This document shows positions 49,103 through 58,288 of a DNA stretch of 64,000 nt, piece after piece (positions within the stretch are counted from its first letter, which is position 1; each line of letters opens with the position of its first letter). The DNA is from Pseudomonas sp. MM223 (lineage in GTDB: Bacteria; Pseudomonadota; Gammaproteobacteria; Pseudomonadales; Pseudomonadaceae). Where the stretch lies: contig OX352322.1 in assembly GCA_947090765.1 (NCBI GenBank), forward strand, positions 5,635,001-5,699,000, given 5' to 3'. The notes beneath the pieces are model-generated. The model had not been told where the DNA came from and did not search any database. It was given only the letters and a program-made list of their open reading frames with translations. Both the position numbers and the translations under genes were made by a program.

Positions 49103-49963
49103 TCACCCCTCGCTCGGCTTCACCACCACCGTACACGTCGTCCCCGCCGCCAGCAAAAACCCTTCCGGCACTTCATCAATGTGAATACGCACCGGCACCC
49201 GCTGCGCCAACCGCACCCAGTTGAACGTGGGGTTCACATCGGCGATCAGCTCGCGGCTTTGCGGGTTGTCGCGGTCGTAGATGCCGCGGGCGATGCTCTC
49301 CACATGCCCTTTGATGCGCTCGCCGCTCATCATCTGCAACTCGGCCTGGTCGCCCACCTTCACGTGGGGCAGCTTGGTCTCTTCGAAGAACCCGTACACC
49401 CAGAACGAGTTCTCGTCGACCACCGCCATCACCGCTTCACCGGTGCGTGCATAGTCGCCCTTGTGGATATTCAGGTTGGTCACGTACCCGTCCACCGTGG
49501 CCACGATGTGCGTGCGCTTGAGGTTCAGCTCGGCGGCAGCCAGTTCGGCAAGGGCTTGCTGGTAATCGGCCTGGGCAGAGTTGGCGATGTTGCTGGCGTC
49601 GTCGCGGTTTTCCTTGGAGATCACCAGGTTGTCCATGTCGGCACGGCGCTTGGCGTTGACCTTGCGCATTTCCCAGGTGGCCTTGCGCGAGGCGACCAGT
49701 GCCTTGGCCTGGTCGACCGCCAGTTGGTAGTGCTCGGGGTCGATCTGGATCAGCAGGTCGCCCTTCTTCACTCGCTGGTTGTCCTTGACCGGCACATCCA
49801 CCACATAGCCCGGCACGTCGGCGGCAACGTTGATGATGTCGGCACGCACGCGGCCGTCTCGGGTCCAGGGGGTGGTCATGTAATGCAGCCACAACTGGCG
49901 ACCGATCACCACGGCCGCGGTCAGCACCAGCAAGGTAGCGATCAGGCTGAAAAACTTTTTCAT
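49103..49963 (-). CDS. HlyD-family membrane fusion protein (AaeA-like)
   Basis: A 286-residue periplasmic adaptor with a membrane anchor (KKFFSLIATLLVLTAAVVIG). The lipoyl half YVVDVPVKDNQRVKKGDLLIQIDP and the beta-barrel (GDQAELQMMSGERIKGHVESI) flank a short hairpin, as in AaeA of the p-hydroxybenzoate efflux pump. It is the last gene of the operon OMF-FUSC-DUF1656-HlyD; it lies 10 bp after the DUF1656 gene. The MFP joins the FUSC transporter to the outer membrane factor. Confidence 0.92.
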   Translation of the reverse strand: MKKFFSLIATLLVLTAAVVIGRQLWLHYMTTPWTRDGRVRADIINVAADVPGYVVDVPVKDNQRVKKGDLLIQIDPEHYQLAVDQAKALVASRKATWEMRKVNAKRRADMDNLVISKENRDDASNIANSAQADYQQALAELAAAELNLKRTHIVATVDGYVTNLNIHKGDYARTGEAVMAVVDENSFWVYGFFEETKLPHVKVGDQAELQMMSGERIKGHVESIARGIYDRDNPQSRELIADVNPTFNWVRLAQRVPVRIHIDEVPEGFLLAAGTTCTVVVKPSEG

Positions 49964-49973
49964 CGAAGGGTTC

Positions 49974-50174
49974 TCACCAGTAGAGCGACAGCGCCAAGGC
50001 GCCGAACAGGCAGACGAACAGGCTCAGGCGCAACAGCGCCGGGTGCCAGAAGAAACGGTAGCCATCATGGCTGGCGATGAACCGGTCCAGGCCCCAGGCC
50101 AGGCCCAGGGCAAACAGGAACATCAACGTCATGGTGGGCATGTACACGCCATGGAAGGCGATTTCACGGGGCAT
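49974..50174 (-). CDS. DUF1656 small membrane protein (AaeX-like)
   Basis: A 66-residue protein with two membrane helices (YMPTMTLMFLFALGLAWGL, LRLSLFVCLFGALALSLYW) and the DUF1656 N-terminus REIAFHGVYMP. AaeX-type proteins nearly always lie between a FUSC transporter and an HlyD adaptor; the role is unknown. The ATG at 50174 overlaps the FUSC stop by 11 bp. Confidence 0.92.
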   Translation of the reverse strand: MPREIAFHGVYMPTMTLMFLFALGLAWGLDRFIASHDGYRFFWHPALLRLSLFVCLFGALALSLYW

Positions 50175-52341
50175 GGTGCAATCCTTTCGCCGGTGCCAGT
50201 GGCGACTGTGGGTCCAGCAGGGAAGAACGGATGAAGTGCAGGTAGCTTTGTGCACGGCGCAGCACCGACGTGTCGAAGTGCCGGGCGAACGGCTCGTCGG
50301 TGGCTTGCACGCGGGCAATGGCGTGGTCCACGGCTACCAGGGCACGTTCGTGGTTGCTGGCGCTGGGTTGCAGGAACAGCCGTGCCAGGGCGCGGCCCAT
50401 CACGCGGATGGCCTGGCGCCACGGCTGCGACTCGGCGTAGGCCGGGTGCACCGGCGCGCGGGCCTGTTCCTTGCGCAGCTCGATCACGGCGTGGCCGATT
50501 TCCAGCACGGTGAACATCCAGCCCATCAGTTGGCTCTGCACCTGCGGCTTGCCGGCCGCCAGGCCATAGGCCTGGTGCAGCAGGTCGCGGGTGCGGCTTT
50601 CGAAGGCGGTGCCGATGCCGCGCAGGCGCCCGCTGATGGCAAACAGCACCTGCTCGCGCAGCTCCTGCTCCAGGCGGCTCCACAACCAGCGGCTGTTGGG
50701 CGGCAGGATGATCGCCCCGGCAGCGGCGCAGACAAACATGCCGATGACCATGCCGATGTAGTCGTTGATGAAGGTGTACGGGTCATACACGGTGAGGTTG
50801 TTCGGCACCGAGCCAATCGCAAAGAACACCAGCAAGCCGATGCCATAACCGGCGTAGGCCGGGCGCGACGAGAGGAACGCACCTAGCACGAACACCGGCG
50901 CCAGCACCATGCACAGCAGCGGGAAGCCGTCGATCCAGGGGAACACGAAGAAGGTTTCGAAGAAGCCGATGAAGGCGCCGATGGCCGTGCCGCAGGCCAT
51001 CTGGAACGACATGCGCTTGGGGTTCGGCGAGGCCGCCGAGAGGCCTACCGTGACGGTGGCGATCAGGGTCATCATGGCGCCACTGGGCCAGTCGCTGAGC
51101 AGCCAGTAGCTGCCCAGCAGCAACAGCACCGCCGAAGCGCGCACACCCGCGGCCAGCGATACCAGCCAGCTGGTCTGTGCCACATAGGGCTCGTCCCACT
51201 GCTCGCGTTCGTGCTTGTGCGCGGCCAGCGAGGCGTGGGTTTCGGCGTAGCTGTACATCTCGTCGACGAAGCGGTACAGCAGTTCGAATGCGGTGTGGAA
51301 GTCGAGCAGGTCGGACTCGCTGGGCTCGGTCGCCAGGTACTCGGCCCGCAAGCCGCGCACCTGGGCTTGCAGGCCTTCCTTGTAGGCCGCCAGCTCCAGG
51401 GTCAGACGCAGCGCATCGGCATCGGTCAGCGCCCGGCCCACGTAGGGCTGCAACAGCTCTACCAGCGTATTCAGACCCGGCTCGATGGCACCGACGATTT
51501 GCAGCGGGCCACGGGCGCGCAGGCGCTCCAGCAAACGGTGCAGGGCGTTGAAGCGCGTGGTGATGGCCATGAACTCACTGTTCATCCGCACCAGGCGGCC
51601 AGAGCGGCGGCGCATGTGCGGGTCTTCGAAGGCGGTGACGTTGCGCAGGCTTTCAAGGCCGACCGCTTCGGCAACGAAACGCACGTTGCTGCTCTCGAAA
51701 CGGTCCTTCTGGCTGTCACCGCGCAGGGCCTCGACCACCACCCCGGCAAACACACCAAAGCGCTGATACAGGGCGTTGCGCATGGCAGCACTGGCCGACT
51801 GCGGCAGGATTGCGGCGCTGACGAAGGTCGACACCAGAATGCCCAGAGCAATCTCCAGCACCCGCCATACCGCCGCCATGAACGCCTGGTCGGGGTGCTG
51901 CAACACTGGCAGGCCAATCATGGCCGCGGTGTAGCCGGCCAGCACAAAACCATAGGCGCGGAAGGTGCGGTAGCGCATGGCGCCGGCCGAACACAGGCCC
52001 ACCCACAGCGCCAGGCTAGGCAGGAACAGTTCGGTGTTTTGCGGGAAGATGGCGATCAGCGCCACCATCATCGCCGAACCGGCCAGGGTGCCGAGCACCC
52101 GGTAGAAGCTCTTGGCGAACACATGCCCGCTTTGCGGCTGCATCACGATGAACACGGTGATCATCGCCGTACGCGGTTGCGGCAGCTCCAGGCGCATGGC
52201 CAGCCACAGCGTGATGAACGCGGCGGCCAGCACCTTGAAGATGTACACCCAGGTCACCCCGTCGGTGCGCGCCCAGGCAAAGAAGCCCCGGCGCCATTCC
52301 AGGCTTTGCAGCCAGCGCACGGGCAAACTGGAAGTGCTCAT
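50164..52341 (-). CDS. FUSC-family efflux transporter (AaeB-like)
   Basis: A 725-residue inner-membrane protein with two repeated sets of helices (about 25-170 and 375-520) and large cytoplasmic domains after each, the layout of aromatic-acid exporter AaeB and the fusaric-acid resistance proteins. It works with HlyD, DUF1656 and OMF partners next to it. The start (MSTSSLPVRWLQSLEWRRGFFAWARTDG) overlaps the stop of the OMF gene by 4 bp (ATGA). The likely cargo is an aromatic acid, by analogy only. Confidence 0.93.
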   Translation of the reverse strand: MSTSSLPVRWLQSLEWRRGFFAWARTDGVTWVYIFKVLAAAFITLWLAMRLELPQPRTAMITVFIVMQPQSGHVFAKSFYRVLGTLAGSAMMVALIAIFPQNTELFLPSLALWVGLCSAGAMRYRTFRAYGFVLAGYTAAMIGLPVLQHPDQAFMAAVWRVLEIALGILVSTFVSAAILPQSASAAMRNALYQRFGVFAGVVVEALRGDSQKDRFESSNVRFVAEAVGLESLRNVTAFEDPHMRRRSGRLVRMNSEFMAITTRFNALHRLLERLRARGPLQIVGAIEPGLNTLVELLQPYVGRALTDADALRLTLELAAYKEGLQAQVRGLRAEYLATEPSESDLLDFHTAFELLYRFVDEMYSYAETHASLAAHKHEREQWDEPYVAQTSWLVSLAAGVRASAVLLLLGSYWLLSDWPSGAMMTLIATVTVGLSAASPNPKRMSFQMACGTAIGAFIGFFETFFVFPWIDGFPLLCMVLAPVFVLGAFLSSRPAYAGYGIGLLVFFAIGSVPNNLTVYDPYTFINDYIGMVIGMFVCAAAGAIILPPNSRWLWSRLEQELREQVLFAISGRLRGIGTAFESRTRDLLHQAYGLAAGKPQVQSQLMGWMFTVLEIGHAVIELRKEQARAPVHPAYAESQPWRQAIRVMGRALARLFLQPSASNHERALVAVDHAIARVQATDEPFARHFDTSVLRRAQSYLHFIRSSLLDPQSPLAPAKGLHHAP

Positions 52342-53867
52342 TCGGCGTTATCCGGCTTCTTGTCGAAAATGGCCAGGGTGGCCGGGGTGGCCGGCGCTGC
52401 CTGGCGTTCCTCTTTTGGCACATCCTGGCCGGCCTGCAAGCCGCCACCCAGGGCGGTGACCAACTCGGCATGGGCAATCAGGCGGGCAGCCTGCACCTGT
52501 AGCTGCACCTGCTGCTGGCGGAACAACAAGGTCTGCGCGTTGAGCACGTTCAGGTAGTCGGTAAGGCCGCGCTGAAAGGCGACCATGGCGATGTCGTAGG
52601 TTTTCTGCGCGGCGGCGACAGACTCGGCAGCGAAGTGCGACTGTTCTTTCATCGACTCGCGGCGTATCAACTGGTCGGAGATGTTTTTCAGCGCTCCCAC
52701 TACGGTCTGGTTGTAGCGGGCCACGGCCACGTCGTACCCCGCCGAGGCCACACCCAGTTCCGAGCGCAGGCGGCCACCGTCAAAGATCGGCAAGCTGATA
52801 GCCGGGCCAACGTTGTAGTTGAACTTGCGCCCGGTCAGGAATTCCAGCGGCCCCCCGCCGGTGGCCATGAAGCCCAGGCTGCCGACCAGGTCGACGTTCG
52901 GGAAGAAGCCAGCGTGGGCGACGTCGATGCCTCGCGCCTGGGCGGCCACCTGCCAGCGGCTGGCGACCACGTCGGGGCGCTGGCCGACCAGTTCGGCGGG
53001 CAGGTTCGATGGCAGCTTCAACGGCGCGGCCAAGGCCAGGGCCGGGCGCTGCAATTGCGCGCCCTCACCCGGGCCCTTGCCGGCCAGTGCGGCCAGCTGG
53101 TTACGGGTCAGGGCGATTTCTTCGTTCAGGCTGTCGAGCTGGCGGTGGGTTTCGGGCAGCGGCGCTTCGGCCTGGCTGACTTCGAAATGGGTGCCGATGC
53201 CGGCATCCAGGCGGCGCTTGGCCAGGGCCAGGATCTGTTCCTGCTGCTCCAGCTCGGCCTTGACGATATCGCGCTGGGCAAAGTGCAGGCTCAGCTGGAT
53301 ATAGGCGCGCACCACGTTGTTCTGTAGCTCCAACTGCGCCTGGCGGGCTTCTGCCACGCTCATGTGCGCCTGGTCTACGGCCTGCTCGCTGGCATTGCGT
53401 TCGCGGCCCCAGAGGTCGAGGGCATAGCTGAAGCCAATGGCGGCGTTGTTGTCCCAGGTGTTGGCACCCGACAGCGCGCCCGGGCCGTAGAACTGGTCTT
53501 CTGGCCAGTTGTGGCGCTTGAGCGTGGCCTGGCCGTTGGCCTGGAGCTTTTCCGCCGACTCGACCACGCCGGCCATGGCCTTGGCTTCGCGCACCCGCGC
53601 CGCGGCCATGGCAAGGCTCGGGCTGCCGGCTACGGCCAGGTTGATCCAGCGATCCAGCTGCGGGTCGCCATAGGCGTGCCACCACTGCTGGTCGGGCCAA
53701 TGGGCGTCGGTCGCGGCTTCGCGTATGGCCGCGTCGGTGGTCAAGGTATTGGCTTGCAGCGTCTTGCTTTGCGGGGCAATACCCCAGGTTCCGATACAGC
53801 CACTCAAGGTGAGGGCAAGGGCACAGGCACTGAACGCATTGAGCGTTCTGATGATGCGACGCGGCAC
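52338..53867 (-). CDS. Outer membrane factor lipoprotein (NodT family)
   Basis: A 509-residue efflux OMF. From a GTG at 53867 the signal peptide is RRIIRTLNAFSACALALTLSGC with lipobox LSGC. Two OEP repeats with DVVASRW...ARGIDVAHAGFFPNVDLVGS typical of NodT proteins follow. An in-frame ATG further upstream (53966) would add 33 Pro/Arg-rich residues and a poor signal peptide. It is the first gene of the operon, divergent from the LysR gene at 54060. Confidence 0.92.
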   Translation of the reverse strand: MPRRIIRTLNAFSACALALTLSGCIGTWGIAPQSKTLQANTLTTDAAIREAATDAHWPDQQWWHAYGDPQLDRWINLAVAGSPSLAMAAARVREAKAMAGVVESAEKLQANGQATLKRHNWPEDQFYGPGALSGANTWDNNAAIGFSYALDLWGRERNASEQAVDQAHMSVAEARQAQLELQNNVVRAYIQLSLHFAQRDIVKAELEQQEQILALAKRRLDAGIGTHFEVSQAEAPLPETHRQLDSLNEEIALTRNQLAALAGKGPGEGAQLQRPALALAAPLKLPSNLPAELVGQRPDVVASRWQVAAQARGIDVAHAGFFPNVDLVGSLGFMATGGGPLEFLTGRKFNYNVGPAISLPIFDGGRLRSELGVASAGYDVAVARYNQTVVGALKNISDQLIRRESMKEQSHFAAESVAAAQKTYDIAMVAFQRGLTDYLNVLNAQTLLFRQQQVQLQVQAARLIAHAELVTALGGGLQAGQDVPKEERQAAPATPATLAIFDKKPDNAE

Positions 53868-54059
53868 AGCTGCGATTTCCCGAGGAAGAGGTGAAGGGGG
53901 CCGAGCAATTCTAGGGGGCGGCAGCACTGGCGATAAGCGCAGATTCCTGCGAATCTTTGTTACCAAAACAGCGATAATCCGCCTTTGGTCGAAGGCAACT
54001 TTTCAGCTTTTCTGCGTTACTTCGTGACACAATTTTGTCCTCTACATCGAGAGTGACCC
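53868..54059. promoter_or_regulatory. Divergent control region between the OMF and LysR genes
   Basis: Holds the near-perfect inverted repeat GACACAATTTTGTC at 54026-54039 (two central mismatches), 20 bp before the LysR ATG, and a second weak one, ACCAAA...TTTGGT, near 53962-53988. Both are candidate LysR-binding sites. Confidence 0.45.
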
Positions 54060-55007
54060 ATGGACACCCTGCAAAACATGCGTGCTTTCAGTTGCGTAGC
54101 CCAGCTTGGCAGCTTTACCGCTGCTGCCGCGCAACTGGATACGACCACCGCGAACGTGTCGCGGGCGGTCTCCAACCTGGAAGCCCATCTGCAAACAAGG
54201 CTGCTCAACCGTACCACCCGCCGCATTGCGCTGACCGAAGCCGGCAAGCGCTACCTGATGCGTTGCGAACAGATTCTTACCTATGTGGAAGAAGCGGAAG
54301 CCGAGGCCAGCGACGCCCATGCCCGCCCGGCCGGGCAGCTGAAGGTGCACTCGATGACCGGGGTGGGCCAGCACTTCGTGGTCGATGCCATTGCCCGCTA
54401 CCGCGAATCGCACCCGGACGTCACCTTCGACCTGACCATGGCCAACCGCGTGCCCGACCTGCTGGACGAGGGCTATGACGTATCCATCGTGCTGGCCACC
54501 GAACTGCCCGACTCGGGGTTCGTGTCCCAGCGGCTGGGCATCACCTACAGCATCGTCTGCGCCTCGCCCGCCTACATTGCCCGCCACGGCAGTGCGCAAA
54601 AGCCCGCCGACCTGCTCAAGCACGCCTGCCTGCGCATGGTCAGCCCGGTGATCCCACTAGAAAAGTGGCTGTTCGACGGGCCGGAAGGCCAGGAGATGGT
54701 CAACATCACCAGCTCGCCGTTCATGGTCAACACGGCCGATGCCATGAAGACTGCAATCCGCAGCGGCATGGGCGTCGGCGTGCTGCCGATCTATTCGGCC
54801 ATCGATGGCCTGCGTGATGGCAGCCTGGTGCGGGTGCTGCCCGAGTACCGCCTGCAGGAGCTGAACCTGTACGCCATCTACCCGTCGCGGCAGTACCTTG
54901 ATGCCAAGATCAAGACGTGGGTCGAGTACCTGCGCAACTCGCTGCCAGAGATTCTCGCGGCCCATGAGGCCGACCTGAAAACCCATCAGGTGCTGATCGC
55001 CAACTAA
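54060..55007 (+). CDS. LysR-family regulator (AaeR-like position)
   Basis: A 315-residue LysR protein: N-terminal winged helix (MDTLQNMRAFSCVAQLGSFTAAAAQLDTTTANVSRAVSNLE) and a periplasmic-binding-like effector domain. It is divergent from the nodT-FUSC-DUF1656-hlyD operon, as AaeR is from aaeXAB, so it likely controls that exporter in response to an aromatic acid. It is intact, unlike the LysR gene at 46608. Confidence 0.9.
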   Translation: MDTLQNMRAFSCVAQLGSFTAAAAQLDTTTANVSRAVSNLEAHLQTRLLNRTTRRIALTEAGKRYLMRCEQILTYVEEAEAEASDAHARPAGQLKVHSMTGVGQHFVVDAIARYRESHPDVTFDLTMANRVPDLLDEGYDVSIVLATELPDSGFVSQRLGITYSIVCASPAYIARHGSAQKPADLLKHACLRMVSPVIPLEKWLFDGPEGQEMVNITSSPFMVNTADAMKTAIRSGMGVGVLPIYSAIDGLRDGSLVRVLPEYRLQELNLYAIYPSRQYLDAKIKTWVEYLRNSLPEILAAHEADLKTHQVLIAN

Positions 55008-55086
55008 AAAGCTGCTGCATTACGGGGGTGGACAATGGTAGGTTGCTAACCATCGTCCACCACCCGCCTTGCAGAGAAGTTGCCCG

Positions 55087-56062
55087 ATGAAAAAGACCGT
55101 CCTGGCCTTCAGCCGTATCACCCCGGCCATGGCCGAGCGCCTGCAGCAAGACTTCAACGTGATTTTGCCCAACCCCAAGCTGGGCGACATCAATGCCCAG
55201 TTCAACGAAGCCCTGCCTGAGGCCCACGGCCTGATCGGTGTTGGCCGCAAGCTGGGCCGTGCACAGCTTGAAGGCGCGGCCAGGCTGGAGGTGGTGTCCA
55301 GTGTGTCGGTCGGCTACGACAACTACGACCTGGACTACTTCAACGAACGCGGCATCGCCCTGACCAACACCCCCGACGTACTCACCGAAAGCACTGCCGA
55401 CCTGGGCTTCTCGCTGGTCATGGGCTGCGCCCGCCGCACCGCCGAACTGGATGCCTGGACCAAGGCCGGCAACTGGCAGGCCACCGTGGGCCCGGCCCTC
55501 TTCGGCAGCGATGTGCACGGCAAGACGCTGGGTATCGTCGGCATGGGTAACATCGGTGCCGCCATTGCCCGCCGCGGCCGCTTCGGCTTCAACATGCCGG
55601 TGATCTACGCGGGCAACAGCCGCAAGACCGCGCTGGAGCAAGAGCTGGGCGCGCAGTTCCGCAGCCTGGAGCAGTTGCTGGCCGAAGCGGACTTCGTCGT
55701 CATTGTGGTGCCATTGTCCGAGGCCACCCGCAAGCTGATCGGTGCGCGAGAGCCTGAAACTGATGAAGCCGAGCGCGTTCTTGATCAACATCGCCCGCGG
55801 GCCGGTGGTGGACGAAGCCGCGCTGATCGAAGCGCTGCAGCACGGCACCATTCGTGGGGCAGGCCTGGATGTGTACGAGAAAGAGCCACTGAGCGATTCG
55901 CCACTGTTCAAGCTGCCCAATGCGCTGACCTTGCCGCACATTGGTTCGGCCACTGCCGAAACCCGTGAGGCCATGGCCAACCGGGCAATGGACAACCTGC
56001 GCGCGGCACTGCTGGGTGAGCGGCCTCGGGACTTGGTGAACCCACAGGTGTGGAAAGGCTGA
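55087..56062 (+). pseudogene. ghrB: Glyoxylate/hydroxypyruvate/2-ketogluconate reductase (GhrB-like), frameshifted in this sequence
   Basis: D-isomer 2-hydroxyacid dehydrogenase; 324 residues if repaired, the same length as E. coli GhrB. The NAD(P) motif is GIVGMGNIGAAIA. The catalytic Arg and Glu regions and His ([12 protein letters not shown]) lie in the second frame. The break is at GAGCCTGA (55750-55757): TRKLIGARE is followed in the next frame by [21 protein letters not shown]. Removing one C gives GAG CTG AAA, and the spacing then matches GhrB exactly. It is the same junction as in alg44 and algG. Confidence 0.92.
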
Positions 56063-56085
56063 TGATTGCCTGACCTGACTCGCCC

Positions 56086-56204
56086 CCTGTAGGAGCGGCC
56101 TTGTGCCGCGAAAGGGCCGCAAAGCGGCCCCAGAATTTCAGCGTTGATACAGAGACTGCCGGGGCCACTGTGTGGCCCTTTCGCGGCACAAGGCCACTCC
56201 TACA
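56086..56204. repeat. Inverted REP pair overlapping the EamA stop codon
   Basis: CTGTAGGAGCGGCCTTGTGC...GCGGCCCC faces GGGGCCACTGTGTGGCCC...CACAAGGCCACTCCTACA. The downstream gene ends inside the second unit. Confidence 0.87.
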
Positions 56205-57102
56205 CTGACCGCGTCAACCCAGCCAGGACCTTGGCCTTGGGCTTGCGAAACACCAGTACATTCCCCGCCATCACCGCCACCAGCCCCAACAAGGCCGGCG
56301 CCGTCCACTGATACCCCTCGGCCACCGCCGACACATTCAACGCCACCAACGGGAACAGCACCGTGCAATAGGCTGCCCGCTCCGGCCCCATGCGCCCGAC
56401 CAGGGTCAGGTAGGCAGTGAAGCCGATCACCGAACCCGGGATCACCAGATACATCAGCGAACCGATGTAGCGGGTGTTCCACTCCATGTTGAAAGGAATG
56501 CCGCTGAACAGGCAATAAACCATCAGCATGGCAGCCCCGTAGACCATGCCCCAGGCATTGGTGGTCATGGGCTTGAGCCCGGCCTTCTGCTGCATGCTCG
56601 ACAGCATGTTGCCCGCCGAGAAGCACAGCGTGCCGAGCAGGGCCAAACCAAGGCCGTACAAGGTTTCACGGCTGGCCGCGTGGTGCGAAAGCTCTGGCCA
56701 GAACAGCAGCCCAAGGCCAAGCAGGCCCAAGGCACCGCCGCCCAGCACATTGGCGGCGATCTTCTGGCCGAAGAAGACCCGCGCGTTAAGTGCGTTCCAC
56801 AAGGTTGCAGTGGAGAACACCACGGCGATCAGGCCACTGGCAATCCACTGGCTGGCAGTGAGGAAGCACATGAAATTGACGCAGAACAGGCACAAGCCCT
56901 GGGCCAGGCAGATCTGGTGGCCACGGCGGTTCATGGGTTGCAGGCGACGGGTGAGCAGCAGGATGGCGAACAGGATGAGGCCGGCCAGGGCGAAGCGATA
57001 GACGATCGAGACCGGGATGGCGACCACGCCCAGCTGGAGCTTCAGGGCGATCCAGGTGGTGCCCCAGATCAGGACGGTGAGCAGGTAGAGTGACAGGTTC
57101 AT
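56200..57102 (-). CDS. DMT-family permease (EamA domains)
   Basis: A 300-residue drug/metabolite transporter with ten hydrophobic helices in two EamA repeats. MNLSLYLLTVLIWGTTWIALK is the typical N-terminal helix. The substrate is unknown; relatives export amino acids or metabolites. It is divergent from an AraC-family gene and may be its target. The stop codon lies in a REP unit. Confidence 0.9.
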   Translation of the reverse strand: MNLSLYLLTVLIWGTTWIALKLQLGVVAIPVSIVYRFALAGLILFAILLLTRRLQPMNRRGHQICLAQGLCLFCVNFMCFLTASQWIASGLIAVVFSTATLWNALNARVFFGQKIAANVLGGGALGLLGLGLLFWPELSHHAASRETLYGLGLALLGTLCFSAGNMLSSMQQKAGLKPMTTNAWGMVYGAAMLMVYCLFSGIPFNMEWNTRYIGSLMYLVIPGSVIGFTAYLTLVGRMGPERAAYCTVLFPLVALNVSAVAEGYQWTAPALLGLVAVMAGNVLVFRKPKAKVLAGLTRSV

Positions 57103-57136
57103 GGCGGCGGTTCCTTGGGCCTTTCAAGATCAATGC

Positions 57137-57170
57137 CCGGCGCTTCGCGGGTAAACCCGCTCCCACAGGG
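57137..57170. repeat. REP unit between the DMT and AraC genes
   Basis: CCCGGCGCTTCGCGGGTAAAC then CCGCTCCCACAGGG: one REP unit in a divergent promoter gap, where it may alter spacing to control sites. Confidence 0.7.
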
Positions 57171-57287
57171 ATTGCCAGTGTTCTTCGGATCAGCGTTCGC
57201 CCGCTTGCACAAACTTGCGCTTTTGTCCCGCAGGTAGCTGTAAGCCCGCCCAAGTGGCAGTAGGATGGCTGGCAAGAGGAATCGCCC

Positions 57288-58163
57288 ATGACGCCACTCA
57301 CCCAGTTGCAAGTATTCAATGCCATGCATGCCTCGCCCCACGCCCGGCTGGAGCTAAGCGCGCACCTGGGCGATGGGCTGGCAGCGGCGTTGTGGAGCAA
57401 CCGCGACGATGCCCGCGACTATCAGGCCCCGACCCATCACACCCTGTCGTGCTACATCGCCGACGGCACCGGCACCTTCCGCCGCCAGCGCCCGGCTGAC
57501 AAGGGCGCGCCCGGCAAGCTGTGCGTGATGCCGGCCGGGCAGGAATCGAACTGGGTGGTCAATGGTGCAATCCGCCTGGCGCACCTGTATGTGAGCGAGG
57601 CGCAGTTCGCCTTGGGCTGCGTGCGCCTGCTCGACCGGGAGCCGCGTGAATTGCAGTTGCAGGAGGCGACCTTTCTCGACGACCCGCAACAAGCTGCGCG
57701 CTTTCGCCAACTGATCACTCTGGACTGGGACGAGCCCGGCGAGCGCTTGCTGGCCAGCAGCCTGGCCCACGAGATCGTCGACCATGCGCTGCTCAGCCAG
57801 GTCGGCCTGCGCCAGGGCCTGCGCCTGAAAGGCGGGCTGGCGCCGAACCTGCGCCGGCAACTGGTCGATTACATCGAGGCGCACCTGGACCAGCCGATTA
57901 CCCTGGGTGAACTGGCCTTGCGCTGCAACCTGTCCGAATACCACTTTGCGCGCATGTTCCGCACCAGTTTCGGGCTACCGCCGCACCAGTACCTGCTGGC
58001 CCGGCGACTGCACCGGGCCTGCCAGCTGCTGCAACTGGGGGTGATGCCGTTGGGGGAGATTGCCCTGCTGTGCGGGTTTGCCAGTGCCAGCCATTTCAGC
58101 AACCGGTTTCGCCAGGCCATTGGTGCAACACCGGGAGAGTATCGTTCGGCCTACAACCGGTGA
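57288..58163 (+). CDS. AraC-family transcriptional regulator
   Basis: A 291-residue protein with an N-terminal ligand-binding region (SCYIADGTGTFRRQRPADKGAPGKLCVMPAG) and two C-terminal helix-turn-helix motifs (ITLGELALRCNLSEYHFARMFRTSFGLPPHQYLLARRLHRA and MPLGEIALLCGFASASHFSNRFRQAIGATPGEYR). It is the AraC/XylS type. The inducer is unknown; the divergent DMT permease is the natural candidate target. Confidence 0.92.
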   Translation: MTPLTQLQVFNAMHASPHARLELSAHLGDGLAAALWSNRDDARDYQAPTHHTLSCYIADGTGTFRRQRPADKGAPGKLCVMPAGQESNWVVNGAIRLAHLYVSEAQFALGCVRLLDREPRELQLQEATFLDDPQQAARFRQLITLDWDEPGERLLASSLAHEIVDHALLSQVGLRQGLRLKGGLAPNLRRQLVDYIEAHLDQPITLGELALRCNLSEYHFARMFRTSFGLPPHQYLLARRLHRACQLLQLGVMPLGEIALLCGFASASHFSNRFRQAIGATPGEYRSAYNR

Positions 58164-58164
58164 A

Positions 58165-58284
58165 TTGGGGCCGCTTTGCGGCCCATCGCAGGCAAGCCAG
58201 CTCCCACAGGTACGGCGCCAGTTCAGCCTTGTGGAAATCCTGTGGGAGCTGGCTTGCCTGCGATGGGCTGCAGAGCAGCCCCAA
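58165..58284. repeat. Inverted REP pair between the AraC gene and the TonB receptor
   Basis: TTGGGGCCGCTTTGCGGCCC then GCAGGCAAGCCAGCTCCCAC faces GTGGGAGCTGGCTTGCCTGC. It lies between convergent genes. Confidence 0.87.
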
Positions 58285-58288
58285 TTAC

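Noticed and set aside
52338..53966. Upstream ATG of the NodT-like gene at 53966
   Set aside because: It would put 33 Pro/Arg-rich residues before the lipoprotein signal; the GTG at 53867 gives a normal leader and has a purine-rich site before it.
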